From: SIG565 sp045613385
Lineage (GTDB): Bacteria; Bacillota; Clostridia; Oscillospirales; Acutalibacteraceae
Assembly: GCA_045613385.1 (NCBI GenBank)
Contig: JAZLAW010000017.1
Span: forward strand, 1 to 19,521
Direction of reading: 5' to 3'
DNA length: 19,521 bases
A model generated the notes under the pieces. It was not told where the DNA came from. It was given only the letters and a program-made list of their open reading frames with translations, and did not search any database. This document shows, piece by piece, positions 6,527 through 14,016 of this stretch. The translations under genes and the position numbers were made by a program. Numbering within the stretch: position 1 is the first letter of the stretch; every line of letters starts with the position of its first letter.

Positions 6527-7390
6527 ATGTTGGTTTCCGCAAAAGAAATGCTTAATAAAGCAAAGGCAGGTAAATATGCAGTAGGTCAGTTCAATATCAA
6601 CAACCTTGAATGGACCAAGGCTATTTTACTCACAGCACAGGAATTGAATTCACCTGTTATTCTCGGTGTTTCCGAAGGAGCAGGTAAATATATGTGCGGC
6701 TATAAGACGGTTGTAGGTATGGTAAACGGTATGCTCGAAGAGCTCGGCATAACAGTCCCGGTTGCTCTTCACCTTGACCACGGCTCATATGAAGGCGCTA
6801 AGGCTTGTATTGCCGCAGGTTTCTCATCTGTAATGTTTGATGGCTCACACTACCCAATCGAAGAAAACATCGAAAAGACAAAAGAACTCGTTGGTATCTG
6901 CAACGATTTAGGTCTTTCTCTTGAGGCTGAAGTCGGTTCTATCGGCGGTGAAGAAGACGGTGTTATCGGTGCCGGTGAAGTTGCTGACCCTAATGAATGT
7001 AAAATGATTGCTGACCTGGGCGTTACAATGCTCGCGGCCGGTATCGGTAATATTCACGGCAAGTATCCTGAAAACTGGGCAGGTCTCAGCTTTGATACAC
7101 TTGATGATATTCAGAAGCTTACAGGCGCTATGCCACTCGTTCTTCACGGCGGTACAGGCATCCCGGCTGATATGATAAAGAAGGCAATTTCTCTCGGTGT
7201 TTCTAAGATTAATGTTAATACCGAGTGTCAGTTGGCTTTTGCCGCAGCTACACGTGAATATGTAGAAGCAGGCAAGGATTTATCTGGCAAGGGCTTTGAC
7301 CCGAGAAAGCTTTTGGCTCCCGGTTTTGAAGCTATCAAGGCAACCGTTAAGGAAAAGATGGAACTTTTCGGTTCTGTAAACAAAGCTTAA
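6527..7390 (+). CDS. fba: Class II (zinc) fructose-1,6-bisphosphate aldolase
   Basis: The 287-residue enzyme cleaves fructose-1,6-bisphosphate into dihydroxyacetone phosphate and glyceraldehyde-3-phosphate in glycolysis, and the reverse in gluconeogenesis. Visible signatures are HLDHG (82-86, catalytic Asp84 and zinc His85), EAEVGSIGGEED (133-144), GNIHGKY (174-180, zinc His177), HGGTGIP (207-213, zinc His207) and KINVNTE (227-233, phosphate binding). Its length matches the FbaA/Fba group of Firmicutes (about 285 residues). It has its own promoter and a strong terminator, so it is probably monocistronic. Use of codons such as GGT, GGC and AAG is cleaner than in neighbours, as expected for a highly expressed glycolytic gene. 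Confidence 0.96.
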   Translation: MLVSAKEMLNKAKAGKYAVGQFNINNLEWTKAILLTAQELNSPVILGVSEGAGKYMCGYKTVVGMVNGMLEELGITVPVALHLDHGSYEGAKACIAAGFSSVMFDGSHYPIEENIEKTKELVGICNDLGLSLEAEVGSIGGEEDGVIGAGEVADPNECKMIADLGVTMLAAGIGNIHGKYPENWAGLSFDTLDDIQKLTGAMPLVLHGGTGIPADMIKKAISLGVSKINVNTECQLAFAAATREYVEAGKDLSGKGFDPRKLLAPGFEAIKATVKEKMELFGSVNKA

Positions 7391-7408
7391 GACAAAACAA
7401 ACTATTTA

Positions 7409-7443
7409 CGGACGGACTTGGTAGTCCGTCCGCTTTGTTTTAT
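7409..7443 (+). terminator. fba intrinsic terminator
   Basis: CGGACGGACT (7409-7418) and AGTCCGTCCG (7423-7432) form a perfect 10-bp stem with TGGT loop, followed by CTTTGTTTTAT. Confidence 0.92.
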
Positions 7444-7447
7444 GCGC

Positions 7448-7476
7448 TTGATTTTATTTTCTTTGTGTGTTAAAAT
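7448..7476 (+). promoter_or_regulatory. Promoter of the pth-mfd unit
   Basis: TTGATT (7448-7453), 17-base spacer, TAAAAT (7471-7476). The pth ATG is only 19 bases beyond the -10, giving a very short leader with GGTGG as the only ribosome-site candidate. Confidence 0.65.
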
Positions 7477-7494
7477 ATCGGGTGGTGAAGTTAT

Positions 7495-8085
7495 ATGCTT
7501 TTTAAGAAAAAAGAGAATGATGTTTTACTGGTTGTAGGACTTGGAAATCCCGACAGTGAATATGATAATACGCGGCACAACATAGGTTTTGATGCCGTTG
7601 ATTTATTGTGCCAAAAGTTCGGCACGACACCTTTTCGCGCAAAACATAAAGCGTTAATCGGTGAATGTAAAATAAAAGATAAGCGTATAATGGTAGCAAA
7701 GCCGCAGACCTATATGAATTTATCGGGTGAGTCGGTAGGAGAAATTGTCAGATTTTATAAAATACCGCTTATGAATATTATAGTTATATTTGATGATATT
7801 TCATTGGACGTGGGGAACATAAGAATAAGGCGCAACGGTACCCACGGCGGACACAACGGAATGAAAAATATATCCGAACATTTATCGAGTAATGATATTG
7901 CGAGAATAAAAATCGGTGTGGGCAAAAAACCGCATCCTGAATATGACCTCAAAGACTGGGTTTTGAGTAAATTCAAACCTGATGAAATGGAAAATAAAGA
8001 AAAGGCACTACAAAAAGCGGTACTTGCTGTAGAGGAAATGGTTACGGGCAGTATTGACAAAGCGATGAATAAATACAACAGTTAA
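7495..8085 (+). CDS. pth: Peptidyl-tRNA hydrolase
   Basis: The 196-residue enzyme hydrolyses the ester bond of peptidyl-tRNAs released from stalled ribosomes, recycling tRNA. The family signature GLGNPxxxYxxTRHNxG is at 15-31, with catalytic His28. The position after GLGNP is Asp rather than the usual Gly. MNLSG (74-78) supplies Asn75, IFDDISL (98-104) supplies Asp101, and HGGHNGMKN (117-125) supplies Asn121, matching E. coli Asn68, Asp93 and Asn114. A short N-terminal extension (MLFKKKEND) precedes the core. It is followed by mfd after 24 bp, the conserved pth-mfd order of Firmicutes. Confidence 0.96.
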   Translation: MLFKKKENDVLLVVGLGNPDSEYDNTRHNIGFDAVDLLCQKFGTTPFRAKHKALIGECKIKDKRIMVAKPQTYMNLSGESVGEIVRFYKIPLMNIIVIFDDISLDVGNIRIRRNGTHGGHNGMKNISEHLSSNDIARIKIGVGKKPHPEYDLKDWVLSKFKPDEMENKEKALQKAVLAVEEMVTGSIDKAMNKYNS

Positions 8086-8109
8086 AATTTTTGTGAAAAG
8101 AAGCGAAAT

Positions 8110-11100
8110 ATGGAATTTTTACAACAATTTTTAAACGCGAGTCGACCTTATAAGGCGCTGATAAATGACCTTGAAAATTCGTATCTGCCTTTATCGTGCT
8201 CGGGACTTGCGCAAATTCACAAGGCGTTGGTTGTCGCGGGTCTTTCGCGGGATACGGCAAAAAAGATTTTGCTTATAACTCCAACCGAAGCCGCGGCGGC
8301 GGAAATCGGCGGTGATTTAAAGTCTCTCGGCATTAAGTCGGCGGTTTTCCCCGAAAGAGATTTCTGCCTTAGTGAGATGCTTGGTCGCTCAAAAGAATAT
8401 GAACATAGAAGAATAGACACCCTATCAAAATTTCTTGATGGGGATTTTAACGTGCTCATTTGTAGCGCGGCGGCGGCGGTACAGTATACGATACCGCCCG
8501 AAATATTAAAGAAAAATTCCTTTGTTATCTCTGTAGGTCAAGAGATTTTATTGGAAGAATTGAAAGCGAAACTGTTGTCTTCCGGATATGAGAATTGCTC
8601 TCTCGTTGAAGGTGGCGGACAGTTTTCGGTCAGGGGCGGTATTGTCGATATTTTTCCTGCCGCTTCAAATAAACCTGTAAGAATCGAGTATTGGGGCGAT
8701 GAAATCGATTCAATAACCAATTTTGATGTTTCTACACAACGCCGTACCGATTCTGTAGATAGCATTAGTGTTACTCAGGCTGACGAAATTGTATACAACC
8801 CTAAAAATCTGGCCGAGAAATTACAAGAGAAAATACAAAAAGGTAAACTTACAAATACCGCAAAGGAAAGAATGTTAAAGGATATATCGTGTCTTAATGC
8901 GGGGATTAGTATATCTGCCGACCGATATATAAACGAAATTTATGCTCCGTGTACGGTTTTCGACTATTTTAACGATGCTTTGGTGGTAGTGACCGATAGC
9001 TCAGATACCGAATCGACGCTTAAAACACAGGAAGACAGATTTATTATGGATGCAAAAACTCTTCTTGAAGAAGGGCTTATTGCAAGTAACAGTAAATTTT
9101 CTCTTAATTTAACCGAATTTCAGTTAAAAACCGAAAAAGCAGTATTTCTCGAAAATTTTTCTCGCGGCAACTATAATGTGCCGATAAGGGATATTATCAG
9201 TTTTGATTATAAGCGTCTTTCATCCTGGAAGGGCGAGTTGTCGGTACTGCTTGAAGATGTTTCGTTTATGTATGAAAAAGGCGGTAAGATTGCAGTTTTA
9301 GTACCTGGGGAAAAGGCTGCAACCGTACTTTATGAGAGCCTTAAATCGCGTTCAGTTGATGCAAGACTTTGCCTTACGCCGCCCGAAAAAATAGAAAAGG
9401 GAATTACGGTAATTCCCGGTGGTCTTAGCGCAGGTGTACAACTGACCGAGCAAAAATTTATGCTTATTACAGGTAATTATATAAGCGGTGAAGAGAGAAA
9501 GGTACGGCACAAGAAAAGTGATAATTCTATTTCTTCTCTCGATGAATTAAAAATAGGCGATTACGTAGTTCACGTTTCTCACGGTATAGGTATTTTTGCA
9601 GGTATAAACAAGATAACCAGCGGTGGACTTACAAAGGACTATATAAAAATCAATTATGCCAAAACCGATGTTTTGTATGTGCCGGTAACACAGCTCGATT
9701 TAGTATCCAAATATATAGGCAGTAGTGAGTCGGGTACTATTAAGCTTAACAAATTAGGCTCAGGAGACTGGCAAAGAACCAGAGCAAGAGTAAAACACGC
9801 CGTAAAGAATATGGCAAAAGAACTAACAGCTCTTTATGCTAAGCGTATGTCTATAAAGGGGTATGCTTTTTCACCCGACAGTGAGCTACAGACCGAGTTT
9901 GAATCGGGTTTTCCTTATGTGGAAACCGAGGACCAGTTACGTTGTCTTAAAGAAATAAAGGCCGATATGGAGCGTGAAGTACCGATGGACCGGCTTCTTT
10001 GCGGAGATGTTGGCTTCGGCAAGACCGAGGTGGCACTGCGCGCCGCATTTAAGTGTGTCAGCGAAGGTAAACAATGCGCATTTTTAGTACCTACGACAAT
10101 ACTGGCTTTCCAACATCTGCAGACGGCTAAACAGCGCTTTGGTGAAATGCCAATCAATATTAAAATGCTTTCCCGTTTTGTAAAACCCGCCGAGCAGAAA
10201 AAAACCGCAGCGGGACTGAAAAGCGGCAGAGTCGATATGGTAATAGGTACGCACAGGCTTATATCAAAAGATATAGAGTTTAAAAATTTAGGCCTTGTTA
10301 TAATCGATGAGGAACAACGTTTTGGCGTTGCGCAGAAAGAAAAACTAAAACAGGATTATCCGGAAGTTGATGTTCTGACACTTTCAGCAACACCTATACC
10401 GAGAACACTTAATATGGCGATGTCGGGACTTCGGGATATGTCGAGTATAGAAGAAGCACCGGGTGACCGTTTACCGATACAAACCTTTGTAATGGAGCAG
10501 AACGAAGGCATAATACTTGATGCGATAAGAAAAGAGCTCAGGCGCTCGGGGCAGGTTTATTATCTGCACAACAGGGTAGAGTCAATCTACAGTCGCGCCG
10601 CTAAACTCAAGGAAGAACTGCCCGAAGCTAAAATAGGTGTAGCTCACGGGCAAATGAGTGAAGAACAGTTATCGGATGTATGGGAACAGTTGCTTGAACA
10701 CGAGATAGATATTCTTGTTTGTACCACGATAATCGAAACGGGTGTAGATGCGCCCAATGTCAATACCCTTGTAGTTGAAGATGCAGACCGTTTCGGATTA
10801 TCCCAACTTCATCAGTTGCGAGGCCGTGTAGGTCGTTCTCCGCGACGGGCATATGCATATTTCTGTTTCCGACCGTTCAAACAGTTATCCGATGTCGCAG
10901 AAAAAAGGCTTGAAGCTATAAGAGATTATACCGAATTCGGCGCAGGTTTCAAAATAGCAATGCGCGACCTTGAAATAAGGGGCGCGGGAAGTATACTCGG
11001 CGGCGAACAACACGGTAATATGGAAGCGGTTGGATATGATATGTATATAAAACTGCTTAACGAAGCCATAAACGAAGAAAAAGGAATAAGCACAGAAGAA

Positions 11101-11526
11101 ACAAATGAGTGTGTGGTTGACCTTAATGTATCGGCACATATTCCCGAGCGGTATATTTCATCTTTACCCGCAAGACTTGGTATTTACAAGCGGATTGCCA
11201 AAATATGCGATAACGATACAAGGAGCGACGTTATAGATGAGCTGTGCGACCGTTTTGGTGAGCCGCCCAAAGCGGTTATGGGTCTTATAGATATAGCGCT
11301 GCTCAGAAACAAAGCGGCACGTATTGGCATTTATGAAATAGTGAACGATAAAAATGCTATTGTTTTAAGGGTAAATGCGGTTAATGAAAGTCAGATTGCC
11401 AAACTTAATTCGGCTTTCGGAGAAAGGGCGGTGCTGAGCGCCAATGAGAAACCGTATTACACCATAAAACAAAAGCCGGGACAAAACAGTCAGTCGCTTA
11501 TATACGAAATAGCGGCGGCATTATAA
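8110..11526 (+). CDS. mfd: Transcription-repair coupling factor
   Basis: The 1138-residue ATP-dependent DNA translocase pushes stalled RNA polymerase off the template and recruits UvrA for strand-specific repair. The N-terminal UvrB-like part includes GGQFSVRGGIVDIFP. The RNA-polymerase-interacting CarD-like domain begins near residue 477 (GDYVVHVSHGIGIFAGI). The RecG-like helicase core has Walker A GDVGFGKTE near 632, IDEEQRFG near 733, LSATPIPRTL near 757 and QLRGRVGRS near 902. The C-terminal TRCF domain is present. Length is close to the family norm (about 1150), and all motor motifs are intact. The ribosome site is weak (GAAAAGAAG), suggesting low translation. Confidence 0.97.
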   Translation: MEFLQQFLNASRPYKALINDLENSYLPLSCSGLAQIHKALVVAGLSRDTAKKILLITPTEAAAAEIGGDLKSLGIKSAVFPERDFCLSEMLGRSKEYEHRRIDTLSKFLDGDFNVLICSAAAAVQYTIPPEILKKNSFVISVGQEILLEELKAKLLSSGYENCSLVEGGGQFSVRGGIVDIFPAASNKPVRIEYWGDEIDSITNFDVSTQRRTDSVDSISVTQADEIVYNPKNLAEKLQEKIQKGKLTNTAKERMLKDISCLNAGISISADRYINEIYAPCTVFDYFNDALVVVTDSSDTESTLKTQEDRFIMDAKTLLEEGLIASNSKFSLNLTEFQLKTEKAVFLENFSRGNYNVPIRDIISFDYKRLSSWKGELSVLLEDVSFMYEKGGKIAVLVPGEKAATVLYESLKSRSVDARLCLTPPEKIEKGITVIPGGLSAGVQLTEQKFMLITGNYISGEERKVRHKKSDNSISSLDELKIGDYVVHVSHGIGIFAGINKITSGGLTKDYIKINYAKTDVLYVPVTQLDLVSKYIGSSESGTIKLNKLGSGDWQRTRARVKHAVKNMAKELTALYAKRMSIKGYAFSPDSELQTEFESGFPYVETEDQLRCLKEIKADMEREVPMDRLLCGDVGFGKTEVALRAAFKCVSEGKQCAFLVPTTILAFQHLQTAKQRFGEMPINIKMLSRFVKPAEQKKTAAGLKSGRVDMVIGTHRLISKDIEFKNLGLVIIDEEQRFGVAQKEKLKQDYPEVDVLTLSATPIPRTLNMAMSGLRDMSSIEEAPGDRLPIQTFVMEQNEGIILDAIRKELRRSGQVYYLHNRVESIYSRAAKLKEELPEAKIGVAHGQMSEEQLSDVWEQLLEHEIDILVCTTIIETGVDAPNVNTLVVEDADRFGLSQLHQLRGRVGRSPRRAYAYFCFRPFKQLSDVAEKRLEAIRDYTEFGAGFKIAMRDLEIRGAGSILGGEQHGNMEAVGYDMYIKLLNEAINEEKGISTEETNECVVDLNVSAHIPERYISSLPARLGIYKRIAKICDNDTRSDVIDELCDRFGEPPKAVMGLIDIALLRNKAARIGIYEIVNDKNAIVLRVNAVNESQIAKLNSAFGERAVLSANEKPYYTIKQKPGQNSQSLIYEIAAAL

Positions 11527-11611
11527 AAATTATAAAAAAATATGGACTTTTAACATTTTCTGTTATATACTTATTTTGTATGATTAATAGAATGCTCTTG
11601 GAGGAAAAGTA

Positions 11612-12691
11612 ATGAAAAACATATTCAAAAGGATATCGGCATTAGTAATATGCATTTGCCTTGTATTAAGTTTTGCGGGTTGTCATAAACCGGGTGAATT
11701 AGCAGTAACCGTAGGGGGCGAAGAATTTTCTTCGGGCTTCTATGCGTGTGCGTTTTTGTCTGCTGATACACAGGCGCGTAACAGAATATATTCTGAAGCA
11801 AGTTCGAGTTCTGTAAGTGACAAAGTGTTGCACACTAAAACCATAGACGGTGTTTCTTATTCTGAGTGGGTTAAGCAAGAAGCTATCGAAATAATCAAAG
11901 AAATGGTGGCCGCAAAACAACTTTGCGAACAAAATACCGTTAATACAGCCGAAAAACTCGAGAGTGCCAAGGTAAATGCCGAAAAGGAATGGAATGCAAA
12001 TGCAGAATATTTCCAGAAAAACGGCATTGGTGTTGAAAGTTATAAATTGTTCTGCGCGTATGAGCAGTACAGCGGTCTTTATTTTGACTTCCTTTACGGC
12101 AAAAACGGCCCCGAAGAAGTCAAGGATGATGAGCTTAATAAATACATCAAAGATAACTACGCATATGTAAATGCAGTGGATGTTGATATCACAAATATGG
12201 ATGATACCAAAAAAGCAGAGCAGGAGAAGAAATTTAACGAGTATATCGATCGCGTTAAAAAAGGCGAAAGCTTTGCAAAAATCCAGGCCGAAGTTAAGGG
12301 TACTGAATATAATGAAAATGAAAAAGATAAGGATTCATTCAGCAATGCCACGGCTATAGTGTGGGGTAATAAGGATACATCGTACGAGAGTGATTATTTT
12401 GACAAGGTAAAGGATATGGAAGAAAACTCCTTCAAAATAGTTACTGATGATACCACTGTCAGCGGATATAAATATATGATACTCATATACAAGGGTGAAA
12501 TTCTCGGTGAGAAAAATACCAATCTTGAAACCATAAAAAACGTTGCCATCACCGATATGAAGGGCGACGAGTATATGAAGAAAATAGAAGAAAAAGCCAA
12601 GACAGTTTCTGCAGTAGAAAACGAAAAATCTACCAAGCAATTCAAGGTAGATAAGGTTTATCAACCCACAAATTCCAACTATTACTATTAA
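11612..12691 (+). CDS. Lipoprotein, PrsA/SurA-like foldase N-terminal type
   Basis: The 359-residue product starts with a lipoprotein signal (MKNIFKRIS, hydrophobic core, then SFAGC with lipidated Cys24) and has GGAGG 7 bases before the ATG. The following segment (AVTVGGEEFSSGFYACAF, then a long helical region to about 175) resembles the SurA/PrsA N-terminal chaperone domain. The segment KYIKDNYAYVNAVDVDI sits where a parvulin isomerase domain normally begins. I see none of the conserved parvulin residues, so isomerase activity is doubtful. The rest is Lys- and Glu-rich. It would be anchored outside the cytoplasmic membrane and may assist folding of exported proteins. Position after mfd matches the foldase often found there in Clostridia. 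Confidence 0.75.
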   Translation: MKNIFKRISALVICICLVLSFAGCHKPGELAVTVGGEEFSSGFYACAFLSADTQARNRIYSEASSSSVSDKVLHTKTIDGVSYSEWVKQEAIEIIKEMVAAKQLCEQNTVNTAEKLESAKVNAEKEWNANAEYFQKNGIGVESYKLFCAYEQYSGLYFDFLYGKNGPEEVKDDELNKYIKDNYAYVNAVDVDITNMDDTKKAEQEKKFNEYIDRVKKGESFAKIQAEVKGTEYNENEKDKDSFSNATAIVWGNKDTSYESDYFDKVKDMEENSFKIVTDDTTVSGYKYMILIYKGEILGEKNTNLETIKNVAITDMKGDEYMKKIEEKAKTVSAVENEKSTKQFKVDKVYQPTNSNYYY

Positions 12692-12701
12692 GGTGTTATA
12701 A

Positions 12702-13709
12702 ATGAAACATTTAGTTATCCCTGAAGGATATAAATCTTTATTGGATATACGCTCAACAGAGGTTGCTATAAAACAGGTTAAGGACTTTTTTGAGCGCTCT
12801 CTTGCGGCAAAACTCAATCTTACGCGTGTGTCTGCTCCGCTTTTTGTTAAGTGTTCGAGCGGACTTAACGATACACTCAACGGTGTTGAGCGCCCGGTTA
12901 GTTTTGATATTAAGGATGGCGGATTTGATGTAGAAATAGTGCATTCACTCGCAAAATGGAAGCGCTTCTCACTAAAACGCCACGGTTTTTCACTCGGTGA
13001 AGGACTGTATACAGATATGAATGCTATCCGCAGAGATGAGGACCTTGACAATATACACTCGGTGCTTGTTGACCAGTGGGATTGGGAACAGGTTATCAGC
13101 AAACAACAGCGCAATATGGAAACTTTAAAGGCTACCGTAAAGAAGATTTACAAAGCCTTAAAAGAAACTGAAAATTACATAGCTACCGAGTATAATTTTA
13201 TTGAAAAAACATTATCGGATGAAATCCATTTTGTAACAACTCAGGAACTTGAAGATATGTATCCTACTCTTACCGCTAAAGAGCGGGAAGACAGAATTGT
13301 CAGAGAAAAGGGCTCGGTTTTCATTATGCAGATAGGCGGTGCACTCAAATCGGGCAAAAAACACGATGGCAGAGCGCCCGATTATGATGACTGGACACTC
13401 AACGGTGATATAATGGTATATAACCCTGTGCTTGATACTGCACTTGAACTATCAAGTATGGGTATCCGCGTAGATGAAGAAGCATTAATAAAACAACTCG
13501 AAATTGCAGGTTGCCCTGAACGTCGAGAACTGTTTTTCCACAAGGCATTATTAAATGGTGAATTACCGTATACAATCGGCGGCGGTATAGGTCAGTCGAG
13601 AATGTGTATGCTCTTTTTGAGAAAAGCACATATAGGTGAAGTGCAGTCAACTATATGGCCGGAAGAAATGGTAAAAGAGTGTAAAGAAAAAGGTGTAATA
13701 CTCTTATAA
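12702..13709 (+). CDS. asnA: Aspartate-ammonia ligase (ammonia-dependent asparagine synthetase)
   Basis: The 335-residue enzyme makes asparagine from aspartate, ATP and free ammonia with release of AMP and pyrophosphate. Length and sequence match AsnA (E. coli 330 residues), a class II aminoacyl-tRNA-synthetase fold. Signatures include the N-terminal LNLTRVSAPLFV and GLNDTLNGVERPV segments, KWKRFSLKRHGF, MNAIRRDEDLDNIHS, VDQWDWE, and the C-terminal motif-3-like GGGIGQSRMCMLFLRK. It starts 10 bp after the lipoprotein stop, with ribosome site AAGGTG overlapping that stop, so it belongs to the same transcript. The gap is too short for a T-box or other leader. It ends at a strong terminator. Confidence 0.96.
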   Translation: MKHLVIPEGYKSLLDIRSTEVAIKQVKDFFERSLAAKLNLTRVSAPLFVKCSSGLNDTLNGVERPVSFDIKDGGFDVEIVHSLAKWKRFSLKRHGFSLGEGLYTDMNAIRRDEDLDNIHSVLVDQWDWEQVISKQQRNMETLKATVKKIYKALKETENYIATEYNFIEKTLSDEIHFVTTQELEDMYPTLTAKEREDRIVREKGSVFIMQIGGALKSGKKHDGRAPDYDDWTLNGDIMVYNPVLDTALELSSMGIRVDEEALIKQLEIAGCPERRELFFHKALLNGELPYTIGGGIGQSRMCMLFLRKAHIGEVQSTIWPEEMVKECKEKGVILL

Positions 13710-13717
13710 AAACAATG

Positions 13718-13749
13718 CCCGGGATATTAAAATATATCCCGGGTGTTAT
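13718..13749. terminator. Bidirectional terminator between asnA and the small minus-strand ORF
   Basis: CCCGGGATAT (13718-13727) pairs perfectly with ATATCCCGGG (13734-13743). Rightward it is followed by TGTTATCTTTTT, leftward by CATTGTTTTTA, so it can end asnA and also transcripts coming from nadE. The last codons and stop of the small minus-strand ORF lie within the hairpin. Confidence 0.85.
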
Positions 13750-13963
13750 CTTTTTCGCGTTGCATCTGTTTACGACTTTCTACACTTGGAAGACCCTGTG
13801 CAATTTTAGGAAACGAATTGTCACTGTCATTGGTAGGTTGTATATTATAGGTACCGTATTTATTTATCTGTTCGGTGACGTTTTGCGGTTGACCTAAAAA
13901 ACTTCGCGCACTTGGTAACAGGTCCATTGGCTCTGAGTTACCCTTATTCTTATTTCGCTTCAA
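13727..13963 (-). CDS. Small hydrophilic protein of unknown function, downstream of nadE
   Basis: This 78-residue ORF begins with TTG at 13963-13961, 6-7 bases after GGAGGG on the minus strand. No better start exists; the next Met is residue 13 and has no ribosome site. The protein is hydrophilic, with a basic start (KRNKNKGN), a central segment ARSFLGQPQNVTEQINKYG and a charged end (SRKQMQREKDNTRDIF). No signal, membrane helix or known motif is seen. Codon use looks genuine. The ribosome site lies in the distal arm of the nadE terminator hairpin, so expression would depend on read-through and on opening that hairpin. It could alternatively be a decayed or spurious frame. Confidence 0.5.
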   Translation of the reverse strand: MKRNKNKGNSEPMDLLPSARSFLGQPQNVTEQINKYGTYNIQPTNDSDNSFPKIAQGLPSVESRKQMQREKDNTRDIF

Positions 13964-14000
13964 AAAAATCCCTCCGCATATATTTTGCGGAGGGATTTTT
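13964..14000. terminator. nadE terminator (bidirectional hairpin)
   Basis: AAAAATCCCTCCGCA (13964-13978) and TGCGGAGGGATTTTT (13986-14000) form a 15-bp perfect stem with a 7-base loop. On the minus strand the T run is seven long. The minus-strand 3' arm contains GGAGGG, the apparent ribosome site of the following small ORF. Confidence 0.9.
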
Positions 14001-14016
14001 GATTTATTCTTACATA

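Noticed and set aside
12692..12701. T-box or other leader controlling asnA
   Set aside because: Only 10 bp separate asnA from the previous gene and no antiterminator-like structure lies inside; control must come from the upstream promoter or elsewhere.
12335..13114. 259-codon minus-strand ORF opposite the foldase lipoprotein and asnA
   Set aside because: It lies antisense to two well-recognised genes, has Ser-, Ile- and Phe-rich shadow composition and no ribosome site.
13715..13897. 60-codon plus-strand ORF after asnA
   Set aside because: It begins in the asnA terminator without a ribosome site and is the complement of the better-supported minus-strand small ORF.
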